64,000 nt of DNA from Sporosarcina sp. FSL K6-3457 (GTDB lineage: Bacteria > Bacillota > Bacilli > Bacillales_A > Planococcaceae), in NCBI RefSeq assembly GCF_038007285.1, contig NZ_JBBOWX010000001.1, positions 3,861,501 to 3,925,500 on the forward strand, given 5' to 3'. The notes beneath the pieces are model-generated. The model worked only from the letters and a program-made list of their open reading frames with translations, made no database searches and was not told where the DNA came from. Below, piece after piece: positions 25,369 to 34,372 of the stretch; positions within the stretch are counted from its first letter, which is position 1, and each line of letters opens with the position of its first letter. The translations under genes and the position numbers were made by a program.

Positions 25369-27091
25369 CGGACACCACCCCCTCTTCTGACTGAGATTGT
25401 GCTATTTTCTGGTAGAGCACAGATTGCTTCATCAGGTCGTCATGCGTACCGTAGCCGACAACCTTGCCTTCGTCGAGGAGAAGGATTTTGTCTGCCCCCT
25501 GTGCTGTGCGTATTTTCTGTGTCACGACGAGCATCGTTGCATTTTCTCCTGCAAGAGCATCCCATAACGCCGTTTCCGTTTTAACGTCCAGTGCACTTGT
25601 ACTATCGTCTAAGATAAGAATTGCTGGTTTCCGGACAAGCGCCCGCGCAATCGATAGCCGCTGCTTTTGTCCACCTGATAAGTTCACGCCTTTTTGCCCG
25701 ACTCGCGTGCCATACTTTTGTGGGAATAAGTCGATCGATTCATGAATTTGCGCTTTTTTTGCCGCCATTTCCAATTCATCCACATGCGCTTCCTTATCAC
25801 CCCATGACAAGTTTTCCAAAATGGACCCTGTAAATAAAATCGACTGCTGTGGTACAAGCCCAATCGTATCGCGCAAATCCTTTAACGCCCAGTCCTTCAC
25901 TTCAGTTCCACTGACAAAAATCTCCCCACTCGTCGCTTCAAAAATACGAGGAATTAAGTTCAGCAAGGTCGATTTCCCCGAGCCAGTCGCACCCATTATC
26001 GCAAGCTTCTCCCCTGCTGCTACATGAAAGGATACGCCATCGAGTATTGGTGTGAGCTTCCCTGGATAGCTAAACGACACATTATCAAATCGCAGATCAC
26101 CTTCCAACTGCCCCAGTCCTGAACTTTCTGTTTTGTGAATTTCCAGGTCTTCATTCACAAGGAGTACTTCTTCCATCCGTTCTGCCGAAGCCTTGGCACG
26201 TGAAAAGACAATAATGATGAATGCAAACATCGAAAACGCTCCTGTCATCCGCATTGCATAGTTGACGATGGCTACAAGTTCTCCTACTTGCGCGCCACCA
26301 TCTTGGACTTCCACAGCACCGAACCACAGCACAGCCATTAGACTACCATTCATGACAAGTAGTAAGACCGGTAAAATCAGCTCCATCATCCGCATTGCTT
26401 TAACCGTGTCTTTTCTAAGTAAATCAGATACTTTTGAAAAACGACTAGCCTCGTACATACCACGTAGATAGGCTTTAATCAGCCTAACCGCCTGTAAATT
26501 CTCCTGAATGACACGGTTGACTCGATCTAATCGGTGCTGTACGCCAGCAAAATAACCGACCCCTTTTTTCGACATGAAATACAGGAATACAAGTAGAAAC
26601 GGAGCCCCAATGACTAATAAAAAGGCAAGTTTGACATTGACGAAAAAGGCCATGATTAAACTACCCACTACTAGTAGCGGTGCTCGTAACATAATACGCA
26701 ATCCCATGAACAGAACGTTTTGCGTCATCGTTACATCACTTGTGAGGCGAGTAATGAGAGCAGCCGTTGGAAAGCGTAAGAATGTCGCCATCGAAAAGAC
26801 CTGAACTTGGTGGAAAAGTGCCTGTCGTACATCATAACCAAAGCCTTGTGCCACATGTGCAGCAAAATAAGAATTGATAACGCCAGAAAATAAAGCTACG
26901 AAGGCGAGTCCCATCATGGCGCTTCCCCATGTCCAAATGACTGTCTCATCGCCCGCAAGAATACCCTCATCGATAATTTTTTTAATGAGTAACGGTTGGA
27001 TAAGTTCAACAGCTAGCTCCATTAACATCAGTATTAACGCAATGACAATCGGCCATTTATATGGCTTCGCATAAGAAAAAACTGTTCTCAT
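25349..27091 (-). CDS. Heterodimeric ABC exporter subunit with degenerate site (YfiB-like)
   Basis: A 580-residue half-transporter with six transmembrane helices in the first 310 residues and a nucleotide-binding domain after 340. Walker A is GATGSGKST, the signature is canonical (LSGGQKQRLSIARAL), but Walker B reads ILILDDSTSALD, with aspartate in place of the catalytic glutamate. The H-loop histidine region reads VVTQKIRTA, so the switch histidine is replaced by glutamine. Both changes mark this as the degenerate half of a heterodimer with the protein at 23539-25368. Translation of the two is coupled by a 20-base overlap. It is first in the operon. Confidence 0.88.
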   Translation of the reverse strand: MRTVFSYAKPYKWPIVIALILMLMELAVELIQPLLIKKIIDEGILAGDETVIWTWGSAMMGLAFVALFSGVINSYFAAHVAQGFGYDVRQALFHQVQVFSMATFLRFPTAALITRLTSDVTMTQNVLFMGLRIMLRAPLLVVGSLIMAFFVNVKLAFLLVIGAPFLLVFLYFMSKKGVGYFAGVQHRLDRVNRVIQENLQAVRLIKAYLRGMYEASRFSKVSDLLRKDTVKAMRMMELILPVLLLVMNGSLMAVLWFGAVEVQDGGAQVGELVAIVNYAMRMTGAFSMFAFIIIVFSRAKASAERMEEVLLVNEDLEIHKTESSGLGQLEGDLRFDNVSFSYPGKLTPILDGVSFHVAAGEKLAIMGATGSGKSTLLNLIPRIFEATSGEIFVSGTEVKDWALKDLRDTIGLVPQQSILFTGSILENLSWGDKEAHVDELEMAAKKAQIHESIDLFPQKYGTRVGQKGVNLSGGQKQRLSIARALVRKPAILILDDSTSALDVKTETALWDALAGENATMLVVTQKIRTAQGADKILLLDEGKVVGYGTHDDLMKQSVLYQKIAQSQSEEGVVSDATHNS

Positions 27092-27290
27092 TTTTTGACC
27101 CCCAGAAAACTCTTTCGTTTCACGAATTATTCAATAGTAGCCCTAATTATGCCATAGGAGATGTAATGTGTATAGCCAATCGGACTGAATTATACGATAC
27201 TTTCGAATACATTATAAAAATCACTTGCTTGCACTCAATCCACCTTTCATCGCAAACCGGGACCTTCATACCAATCAGACTTTCTATCAG

Positions 27291-27319
27291 TTGCTTTTTA
27301 TTCCAAAATGACATATAGT
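27291..27319 (+). promoter_or_regulatory. Sigma-A promoter of the GntR/ABC operon
   Basis: TTGCTT at 27291-27296 and TATAGT at 27314-27319 are separated by 17 bases. Transcription should begin near 27326, inside the operator palindrome. Confidence 0.6.
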
Positions 27320-27341
27320 ACATTACAACAGTAATGCACTA
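27316..27341. promoter_or_regulatory. Operator of the YtrA-like GntR regulator
   Basis: TAGTACATTAC-AACA-GTAATGCACTA is an inverted repeat with 11-bp arms and one mismatch. It overlaps the -10 box and the predicted start of transcription, 20 bases before the regulator gene. Autorepression is the natural reading. Confidence 0.7.
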
Positions 27342-27361
27342 ATAATTGGGAGGTGACGTGC

Positions 27362-27745
27362 TTGCTCGACGTGGATGGTTCAAAACCGATTTACATACAA
27401 ATTGCAGAGTGGATTGAGAAGGCCATTATTGATGAAACGCTACCGGCTGACGAAAAAGTCTATTCACAATACCAGCTGGCTGAGCTTTTTAACATTAATC
27501 CGGCAACGGCGGGAAAGGGGCTAACGTTATTGTTAGAAGCGGAAATCATCTATAAGCGGCGTGGGCTCGGCACGTTCGTTGCACCGGATGCGCGTGACAA
27601 GCTACTTGCTAAACGTAAGGCAGAAACGCTGCGGCGGCTCATTCAAGAGTTGCTCACTGAAGCTACACTTCTTGGCGTCGATGAACAACATCTATTCGCA
27701 ATGATTGAAGCCGAACGCGCACAAAAAAGGGGGAATGAGTCATGA
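27362..27745 (+). CDS. GntR family (YtrA subfamily) transcriptional regulator
   Basis: A short GntR protein of about 127 residues. The winged helix is at residues 5-75 (PIYIQIAEWIEKAIIDETLPADEKVYSQYQLAELFNINPATAGKGLTLLLEAEIIYKRRGLGTFV). A short helical tail of about 45 residues follows, as in YtrA/YhcF, without a ligand domain. I choose TTG 27362, after GGGAGGTGA; the frame opens at 27353 inside that site. It overlaps the ABC ATPase gene by four bases (ATGA). Such regulators repress adjacent ABC operons, often in response to cell-envelope stress (family knowledge). Confidence 0.88.
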   Translation: MLDVDGSKPIYIQIAEWIEKAIIDETLPADEKVYSQYQLAELFNINPATAGKGLTLLLEAEIIYKRRGLGTFVAPDARDKLLAKRKAETLRRLIQELLTEATLLGVDEQHLFAMIEAERAQKRGNES

Positions 27746-28635
27746 TTGTGATTGAATGTAACGATGTGACAAAAACATATGGCAATCATCATGTGTTAGA
27801 TAAAGTGAATTTCACCATCAAGGAAGGCGTACTAACTGGCATTATTGGCAGGAACGGGGTTGGTAAAACGACACTGATGAAAATGATTGCTGGCTTCCTA
27901 AGAGAATCTTCCGGAACTATACAGGTTTTTGGCGAACAGCCTTTTAATAATTTAAAAGTATCGACTAATACGATTTTTATTGACGATGCCATGCACTTCC
28001 CAGACTCAATGACCTTGCAGGATATTTTGCATGAGTGTCAGCGTTTCTATCCAAATTGGGATGCGGAACTAGCTAGCCGTCTCATTGGCTATTTTGTCTT
28101 CCATTTAGGGGGCCAGCACCGTCTTTTATCGAAAGGGAAAAAGAGTACATTCAACGCCATTATTGGACTTGCCGCACATTGTGCACTCACCATTTTTGAC
28201 GAGCCAACGACTGGCATGGATGCTGCGGTTAGAAAAGATTTTTACCGTGCACTATTGAAAGATTATTTAGCTCACCCACGGACGATTTTGATGTCGAGTC
28301 ATCATATAGAAGAAATCGAGGATTTGCTGGAGGATATTCTACTTGTTCATGAGGGGAAAGTTCAATTCCATGGCCCTATCTCTGACCTTCAGGAAATGTT
28401 TGTTACATTACAAGGTACGGCTGAGCTACTGGCAATTCATACACTAGGTAAAAATATCATCAGCCAACATACACTTGGTCCTTATTCCGAATGGACAGTC
28501 GAAAACACGTTTACTGCTGATGAAATCAAACGACTGCAAACAGCCGGCATTAGCCTATCCCCCGTTTCGGCGAATGATGCGTATATCGCTTTAACGACCC
28601 AAGTGCAAGGAGGCATCGATCATGTATTTAACTGA
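27742..28635 (+). CDS. ABC transporter ATPase of the YtrB/YhcG type
   Basis: A 297-residue ATPase. Walker A is GRNGVGKTT near residue 37, and Walker B is LTIFDEPTTGMD. The signature is altered to LSKGKKSTF, as in other YtrB-like ATPases, and the H-loop is MSSHHIEE. A C-terminal extension of about 80 residues is characteristic. It works with the membrane proteins encoded next. Gene overlaps on both sides show a tightly coupled operon. Export or membrane-associated stress response is likely; the cargo is unknown. Confidence 0.88.
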   Translation: MIVIECNDVTKTYGNHHVLDKVNFTIKEGVLTGIIGRNGVGKTTLMKMIAGFLRESSGTIQVFGEQPFNNLKVSTNTIFIDDAMHFPDSMTLQDILHECQRFYPNWDAELASRLIGYFVFHLGGQHRLLSKGKKSTFNAIIGLAAHCALTIFDEPTTGMDAAVRKDFYRALLKDYLAHPRTILMSSHHIEEIEDLLEDILLVHEGKVQFHGPISDLQEMFVTLQGTAELLAIHTLGKNIISQHTLGPYSEWTVENTFTADEIKRLQTAGISLSPVSANDAYIALTTQVQGGIDHVFN

Positions 28636-29356
28636 GCCAAAATTCTTGGATATCGTTCGGCAGCAATTTCGTTTTAAGATGAATGCCAATGCCTCAGCGT
28701 TCACGAAACTGATTGTTTTACAACTTGCCTTTCTCTTTATGAATCATAGCTACGGAACTTCACTCGGAAATAATACAATTCAAATTTACGAGCAGAACTT
28801 CTCAAATACCTCTATAGTAGGTGCTACCTGGCTCTGGGCGTTCTTTCTAGGACTCCTGCTAACTTCTGCTGCTCAGCGTAATGAATCCTTTACGTTTGTG
28901 ACGAACCGGTTCAGTTATCACGGAGCCAATTTCTTATTTATGCTCACGGCTTCCATCATCGGTGGACTAACAGCTGTTTTGATAGGCTCTGTTTTGAAAT
29001 TATATACCCTTTTGCGATTTGAAGACATCATTATTAGTTCACAACAAGGACTTTTTGCTGCTCCAGCTGACTTTTTCATACAACTGATGACAGCTATTGC
29101 CTATACGATGCTGTTCTTTATGCTGAGCTATACTATCGGTATGTTTATTCAACTGAATAAGGCTTTCCTTTTACTATTTGTAATAGGCTGGATTATCTTG
29201 GCCATTATAGGTGGTTTCCCTTTTATTCAATACATTTTCGAGTTCTTTTGGCATGAGCATTCCATCACTCTCTTCTTATTAAAAATAAGTGGTACAGTTC
29301 TTGGATTATTTGCACTTTCTGTAGAAATTACGAATCGCTTGGAGGTGAAAAGATGA
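28622..29356 (+). CDS. ABC-2 type permease of the YtrA-like operon
   Basis: A 244-residue integral membrane protein with about six hydrophobic segments (for example LIVLQLAFLFMNHSYG, WLWAFFLGLLLTSAA, MLFFMLSYTIGMFIQ, LLLFVIGWIILAIIGGF). It shows no clear sequence signature beyond the membrane pattern. Position after a YtrB-like ATPase and overlap with it by 14 bases identify it as the permease. It overlaps the next gene by four bases. Confidence 0.75.
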   Translation: MYLTEPKFLDIVRQQFRFKMNANASAFTKLIVLQLAFLFMNHSYGTSLGNNTIQIYEQNFSNTSIVGATWLWAFFLGLLLTSAAQRNESFTFVTNRFSYHGANFLFMLTASIIGGLTAVLIGSVLKLYTLLRFEDIIISSQQGLFAAPADFFIQLMTAIAYTMLFFMLSYTIGMFIQLNKAFLLLFVIGWIILAIIGGFPFIQYIFEFFWHEHSITLFLLKISGTVLGLFALSVEITNRLEVKR

Positions 29357-30060
29357 TTAATTCCTTACTCATTATCCTTGTCATCTTCGGCACATTATTT
29401 TACATCCTATTTCGGAAAAATAAATCAACCGTTACACGACCAATAATAAATTTCAATAGCAGAAGGCATTTCGCCCTCATCATCGGCTATATTGTATTCC
29501 TATTAGCTGTGCTTGTGACTGCGGAAATCGTCGGGCAGCAATATCAATCTCTTCCAGCGTCAGATAAATTAACAAAAGCCGATTATACCGAACTCAATTA
29601 TAATCACCATCTAAGCATAGGTGAAGTCGATGCAGCCATCAATGCTTCACAACTCATCGAAAAAAGAACACATCCAGCAGGTGACACGCTGACCATTCGA
29701 AACACGTATGATGATGCTTATATATATATCGAACGAAAAAGTACTGATGATGGCGTCATTGAGGAATTACTCTTTAAGCCTAGGCTACTTGTCAATGAAC
29801 ATAATTTCTCTGACAAAGTTCAGGTAGAGAAACCGGTTTGGCAAGACAATATACTAACTATACGACCACAACCGATTTCTGAAATTCGATACGCTCGGTT
29901 CTACGACAGTGTACTTCTAAACCAAATGACCCAAACAAAGTTGCGTAACTCGACGAATCCTGGCTATGCGACAAGCCAACTCGTCGTCTACTTACTCGTC
30001 CCAGAAGGTATCAAAATCGAAGCATCTTCTGAAGATTCTATTCAATACGTTAGAAATTAA
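29353..30060 (+). CDS. Membrane-anchored protein of the GntR/ABC operon, function unknown
   Basis: A 235-residue protein with two N-terminal transmembrane segments (residues 3-20 and 42-62) and a C-terminal extracytoplasmic domain of about 170 residues rich in beta strands. I do not recognise the family. It is translationally coupled to the permease (ATGA overlap), so it is probably an accessory part of the transporter, perhaps a sensor or substrate-handling domain (inference). A terminator follows directly. Confidence 0.75.
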   Translation: MINSLLIILVIFGTLFYILFRKNKSTVTRPIINFNSRRHFALIIGYIVFLLAVLVTAEIVGQQYQSLPASDKLTKADYTELNYNHHLSIGEVDAAINASQLIEKRTHPAGDTLTIRNTYDDAYIYIERKSTDDGVIEELLFKPRLLVNEHNFSDKVQVEKPVWQDNILTIRPQPISEIRYARFYDSVLLNQMTQTKLRNSTNPGYATSQLVVYLLVPEGIKIEASSEDSIQYVRN

Positions 30061-30061
30061 C

Positions 30062-30098
30062 AAAAGGACCGAGCCCCAGTGGGATTCGGTCCTTTCGT
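30062..30098. terminator. Bidirectional Rho-independent terminator
   Basis: AAAGGACCGA pairs with TCGGTCCTTT around GCCCCAGTGGGAT. It lies between convergent genes and is followed by CGTTATT. Confidence 0.88.
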
Positions 30099-30997
30099 TA
30101 TTCTTTCACCTTACTCCCCGCAATCGACAACCATGTCACGCCAACCAGCATGACAATCCCTCCTGCTAATTGCCACAGGCCAAGCACTTGTCCAAACCAC
30201 AACGCAGAAATAACCATAGCCGTCAGTGGCTCAAAACTCGACAATATACTCGTTTCAACTGGAGATATGTATTTCATACTGCTCATGAATAAAATAAAGG
30301 CCGATGTCCCAACGATAATAACAAGAATGAGCATAACGGTTACTCGCCAGTCCATTAGATAGTCTAGATGTGTGATGATTCGCAAAGGATTCGTCACAAA
30401 AAGCGTCGCACCTCCAATGATCATTGCCCACCCAACGACTAGCAGAACGCCCCATTCTTGCATGAGCCGAACTGGGTGCAATGTGTAAAATGAAAAGGCA
30501 AATCCAAGCGCAATTCCCCAAATCACTGCTACTTGACTCAAAACAAATCCAGAAAACGAGCCGTTTGTCAGTAGTAAAAATAGCCCAATGAGTGTCACTA
30601 ACATACCTAAGACCTGAACTACCGGCGGCCATACTCTTTGTCTAAACGTCACAAAAATAATAATAAAAATGGGTGCAAGAAATTGAAATAAAGTCGCAAT
30701 GACTGCATTACTAGATTCAATAGAAGCAACAAATGTGTATTGGACACCAAGCATACCAAATACACCAAATATCAATAACTGCCGCGCCCAAACCTTGTAC
30801 TTCCACGGGAGACTTATCTGTTTGCCCTGCATTTTCAACACGCTAAGCAAGCAGGCCCCAGCAATAAGCAGGCGTACTGTGAGCATGTAGGAAACCGACA
30901 TGTCACTGTTCAACAGGAGCCACTCCATCATAGGTCCTGTAGCTCCCCAAAGCATTGCACCTAAGATAATCAGGACAATCCCTTTTAGTCTCTCCAC
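30098..30997 (-). CDS. EamA-type (DMT superfamily) transporter
   Basis: A 299-residue membrane protein with ten predicted transmembrane helices arranged as two EamA repeats of five. The first opens with KGIVLIILGAMLWGATGP, the second with VIWGIALGFAFSFYTLHP, and each has the terminal FEPL/QFLAP-like motif (ATLFQFLAPIFIII; SSFEPLTAMVISALWFGQ). Members export amino acids or other metabolites. Substrate unknown. A single gene divergent from the EAL protein. Confidence 0.88.
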   Translation of the reverse strand: MERLKGIVLIILGAMLWGATGPMMEWLLLNSDMSVSYMLTVRLLIAGACLLSVLKMQGKQISLPWKYKVWARQLLIFGVFGMLGVQYTFVASIESSNAVIATLFQFLAPIFIIIFVTFRQRVWPPVVQVLGMLVTLIGLFLLLTNGSFSGFVLSQVAVIWGIALGFAFSFYTLHPVRLMQEWGVLLVVGWAMIIGGATLFVTNPLRIITHLDYLMDWRVTVMLILVIIVGTSAFILFMSSMKYISPVETSILSSFEPLTAMVISALWFGQVLGLWQLAGGIVMLVGVTWLSIAGSKVKE

Positions 30998-31130
30998 CTT
31001 TTTACCCCCTCTATACGAGCATTTTCTTATTAATATAAGTAAAACGTCATCTACTTTTTCACTTTATAGTGTACAGACTGTAAATTTTCTCTATAATAGG
31101 AGTATAGTACATCCAGGAGGAGACATTGTT

Positions 31131-32795
31131 ATGAAATCACAAAATGAGCAGCTCATGCCGGAATCACCCGAGCTACCGGACATCATGAAAAGTCTCGAGC
31201 AATTTTATATGGTGAACCGAACGGATAGCGAAGGTTCCATTATTTATGCAAACAAGAATTTCTTAGACACAAGCAAATGGACACCTAAGCGCATTCTAGG
31301 AAAGACATTATGGCAAATGTTTCCCGAAACAGAGACCGGTCAAAATCAAGCACATGCCATTTGGAATAGCGTTACAAGTGGGAAGACATGGTCCGGTACT
31401 GCCGAAAAAACAACACGTTTAGCAGAACCTTACTTTGTCAATATGATTGCCATCCCTTTTATCGAAGAGAATGTTGGACTTGTTTCTGTGACACTTCTCG
31501 AGCTGGACATTACAGATGATGTCCACTTGCGTGAACAGCTTCAGCAAATTGCATTCATCGACTACGAGACTGGATTGATGAGTCGCTATAAGCTTGAAAC
31601 AACTGTCAATAAAGCCATTGCAGAAGATAGGCACTTCTCATTTGTCTACATTACAATTGATCACTTTTATACCCTAAAAGATTTACAATCCCCAGAATCA
31701 GAGAAAGAGCTCATCAAATCATTCACCAATCGGCTTAAACGATTTTTCCAAGACAATCCGATTGCAAGAATTGGTGTCAATGAATTTGTTGTTCTTACGC
31801 CGTTCGGCGATTGGTATGTACAAGGATTCCTACAGTTTCTAGAGCAGCAACCAATTTACATTGAAAATAGCGCATTGCCATTGTCTGTCAGCGGGGGGAT
31901 TGTTCGTTACCCTGAAGATCAACTGACATACAATCATCTGATGAAAGCTGCATTAGTTGCAACAAAAGATGTCTTGGAAAACGGTGGGAAGAAAATTGCT
32001 TCATTGTCTGCCGCATCACACCAAGGACTAAATAGACGAGCAATCATCGATCGTAAGTTGCTAACAGCATTAAGTCAAAACAATTTACAAGTCGTCTACC
32101 AACCACAATTTGATATCTCAGCCAACAAAGTAAATATGTATGAAGCGCTCGTTAGATGGGAGGATCCTGAGCTTGGGCACATTTCACCAGACGAACTCAT
32201 TCCCACCGCCGAAGAAAACGGGCTTATCCATGAAATCGGTGCATTCGTATTGGAAGAAGCCGCAAAACTGGCCACCGACTGGAACGACAAAGGACATGCC
32301 ATTAGCATCGCCGTGAACTCTTCTGTCCGTGAATTTAGCAATTCACGCATGAAAGACAAAATCACCAAAATTCTCGAAGAAACAGGCTGTCCTGCGAGCA
32401 GTATCCAACTGGAAATCACAGAAAAATTTGCACTCCAAGCTGAAGAAGAGCAATCGATTATTCATCAAATGAAAGAATTACAAGATGAAGGGATTAAGTT
32501 TGCACTTGATGATTTTGGAACCGGTTATGCATCATTCCGCTTTCTACAAAGCCTACCTATCTCGAAAGTAAAAATAGATAAGCTATTCATCCGCTCTTTA
32601 TTGACACATACCAAGACACAGCAACTGGTTGAGGGGATGATTCGACTAGGAAAATCGATGGGCTTATACGTTGTTGCGGAAGGTGTCGAGACCGAAGAGC
32701 AATTTGAATTACTCAAAACAATGGGTATAGATGCTATCCAAGGCTATTATATCAGCGCACCTATTAGCGCAGATATGATTTCATTAGACAAATAA
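31131..32795 (+). CDS. PAS / degenerate GGDEF / EAL c-di-GMP phosphodiesterase
   Basis: A soluble 554-residue protein. A PAS domain lies at about residues 18-130 (VNRTDSEGSIIYANKNFLDTS). A GGDEF-like domain lies at 140-295, in which the active-site motif is lost (RIGVNEF), and an EAL domain at 305-550. The EAL site looks intact: EALVRW, the asparagine in VNSSV, glutamate in ITEKF, DDFGTGYASF, KIDK and AEGVET. It should degrade c-di-GMP, with the dead GGDEF perhaps binding GTP as a regulator. The true start is ATG 31131, eight bases after AGGAGGAG. A longer frame from 30900 overlaps the divergent transporter gene and is not real. A TATAAT-like -10 is at 31092. Confidence 0.9.
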   Translation: MKSQNEQLMPESPELPDIMKSLEQFYMVNRTDSEGSIIYANKNFLDTSKWTPKRILGKTLWQMFPETETGQNQAHAIWNSVTSGKTWSGTAEKTTRLAEPYFVNMIAIPFIEENVGLVSVTLLELDITDDVHLREQLQQIAFIDYETGLMSRYKLETTVNKAIAEDRHFSFVYITIDHFYTLKDLQSPESEKELIKSFTNRLKRFFQDNPIARIGVNEFVVLTPFGDWYVQGFLQFLEQQPIYIENSALPLSVSGGIVRYPEDQLTYNHLMKAALVATKDVLENGGKKIASLSAASHQGLNRRAIIDRKLLTALSQNNLQVVYQPQFDISANKVNMYEALVRWEDPELGHISPDELIPTAEENGLIHEIGAFVLEEAAKLATDWNDKGHAISIAVNSSVREFSNSRMKDKITKILEETGCPASSIQLEITEKFALQAEEEQSIIHQMKELQDEGIKFALDDFGTGYASFRFLQSLPISKVKIDKLFIRSLLTHTKTQQLVEGMIRLGKSMGLYVVAEGVETEEQFELLKTMGIDAIQGYYISAPISADMISLDK

Positions 32796-32798
32796 AGA

Positions 32799-32832
32799 GA
32801 GAGTGCCTTGAATTCAAAGGGCACTCCCTTTT
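32799..32832. terminator. Rho-independent terminator between convergent genes
   Basis: GAGTGCC pairs with GGCACTC around TTGAATTCAAAG. It is followed by CCTTTTC on the plus strand. Confidence 0.8.
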
Positions 32833-33287
32833 CATGTTGTCTTCCCTTTTTTCCTTCTCATCGTTGTTTGGAAAAGCAGCTGAATAATCACTTCTGCAAA
32901 AACAAGCCCCATTGCAATAGCACCCGATACCATGAAAGCACGTGAAGCATATGAAATGGACGTTATATAATCATTTTCAACAATATGGCGCATTGCATTG
33001 TAGGCCATACCTCCAGGAACAAGCGGAATGATACCAGCGACACTAAAAATAATCATTGGCATTTTGAAGCGTTTAGCAAACAGATGTGCAACAATGGCCA
33101 CCGCAAAAGCACCAAGGAAAGAAGCTTGCACAGGATCCCCCGAATACTGGTTGAACGTACTATAAATGAGCCAACCTGTCATGCCTACAAAACCACAATA
33201 GAATAACATCCTGCGTGGCGCATTAAAAATAATTCCAAACCCTGCTGCCGCAAGGAAACTAAGTATCGCCTGAACAATCCACGTCAA
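32832..33287 (-). CDS. Threonine/serine exporter, ThrE C-terminal type (YjjB-like)
   Basis: A 151-residue membrane protein with about five helices, equal to the C-terminal half of ThrE (DUF3815/YjjB). The segments NAPRRMLFYCGFVGMTGWLIY, ASFLGAFAVAIVAHLFAKRFKMPMIIFSVAGIIPLVPGGMAYNAMRHIV are typical, with the conserved PLVPG. Together with the preceding gene it forms a two-subunit exporter of threonine, serine or related small molecules such as succinate (family knowledge). The TTG start at 33287 follows GGGGTGAAG. It lies 15 bases downstream of its partner. Confidence 0.88.
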   Translation of the reverse strand: MTWIVQAILSFLAAAGFGIIFNAPRRMLFYCGFVGMTGWLIYSTFNQYSGDPVQASFLGAFAVAIVAHLFAKRFKMPMIIFSVAGIIPLVPGGMAYNAMRHIVENDYITSISYASRAFMVSGAIAMGLVFAEVIIQLLFQTTMRRKKGKTT

Positions 33288-33302
33288 CTTTCTTCACCCC
33301 AC

Positions 33303-34049
33303 TTAAAAAGATAAAACAAGCGCCACGCCAGCACCGATTGCAAAAGCCGTTAGAAATGCCTCGGCACCTTTCGATAATCCAGACACAAAATGACCTGCCA
33401 TCAAATCACGTACCGCATTCGTAATCAGCAAACCAGGAACAAGTGGCATGACAGAACCGATAATGATTTTATCTAACTCCGTACCAAGCTCTACAAAGAT
33501 TGCTCCAAAACCAATCAGGCCGATAAACAACGCCGCGACAAACTCCGCAAAAAAACTAACCTTCGTCAACTCTTGCATTTTTGTCGCGATGATAAACCCT
33601 ACGCCACCAGCAACAACAGCCGCCGGTACATCGGACCAGATTCCTTCGAATAAAATCAAAAAACAGCCACTAGCAATTGCCGCAGCAGCCACTTGTAACC
33701 ATAGCGGGAACATCACATTGGCTCGTTCAATTTCTTGTAATTTAGCATAAGCTTGTTCAAGTGTATAGTCATCCGTCGATAGCTTGCGTGAAACATCGTT
33801 GACGAGCGCCACTTTCTCAAGGTCCGTTGAACGGCTCTTGATTCGAATTAGTTTGGTATGGTACGGGCTACCCGGCGTAAAGATGATGCCTGTCGGTGTA
33901 ACAAAACTATGGGTAGACGATAATTCTTGCGTTTCAGCTATCCGCTCCATTGTATCCTCTACACGATAGGTCTCCGCCCCAGCCTCCATCATTAAGCGTC
34001 CGGCAAGGAGACAACAATCTATCGCCATTTCTTTATCCACTGCTGACAT
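33303..34049 (-). CDS. Threonine/serine exporter, ThrE N-terminal type (YjjP-like)
   Basis: A 248-residue protein. A cytoplasmic N-terminal part of about 110 residues (AGRLMMEAGAETYRVEDTMERIA, the conserved SAGAEtYRVEDT motif) is followed by five membrane helices. VMPLVPGLLITNAVRDLMAGHFVSG contains the family PGLxxTNAIRDL motif. It is the partner of the YjjB-like gene downstream. ATG 34049 has an AAGGAGGGAAGA site; the frame up to 34070 includes that site and is rejected. Confidence 0.9.
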   Translation of the reverse strand: MSAVDKEMAIDCCLLAGRLMMEAGAETYRVEDTMERIAETQELSSTHSFVTPTGIIFTPGSPYHTKLIRIKSRSTDLEKVALVNDVSRKLSTDDYTLEQAYAKLQEIERANVMFPLWLQVAAAAIASGCFLILFEGIWSDVPAAVVAGGVGFIIATKMQELTKVSFFAEFVAALFIGLIGFGAIFVELGTELDKIIIGSVMPLVPGLLITNAVRDLMAGHFVSGLSKGAEAFLTAFAIGAGVALVLSF

Positions 34050-34324
34050 TCTCTTCCCTCCTTGAAACAAAGTAGAATGAAGTTCAATTTCTCTTAAAAG
34101 AGGAATATAGTTCGATTCCTCCTAACCCTTTTGAATAATCTTAACGAAGCAAACTGGAAATGACAATGTGTAAAGTAGAAAGAATGAAATTATCACCAAA
34201 ACGCCTTATTTATCCACCGATACAACCTGGAGAGAAGTTATCATCAAGTGGATAACTTGGTAAGTCTCCAATAACGGTGTTTTCGTTAAACTCGCTGGTA
34301 AATCCACCAGTCTTTCATCTCCAC
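34050..34324. other. Intergenic stretch without a gene
   Basis: About 270 bases upstream of the ThrE pair. It contains AT-rich sequence with short direct repeats (GTTATC near 34240 and GATAACTTGG near 34250) but no coding region, promoter or known RNA that I can support. Confidence 0.4.
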
Positions 34325-34355
34325 TAAAAAACGATCCAGCATTAGTATGCCGGAC
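34325..34355 (-). terminator. Terminator of the beta-propeller gene
   Basis: GATCCAGCAT pairs with ATGCCGGACC (with wobble on the minus strand). On the minus strand it is followed by GTTTTTTAG. Confidence 0.8.
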
Positions 34356-34372
34356 CGCCGTTTCATTTCTAC

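Noticed and set aside
30900..31130. N-terminal 77-residue extension of the EAL protein
   Set aside because: It runs through the divergent transporter gene and its promoter; the ATG at 31131 has an ideal ribosome site.
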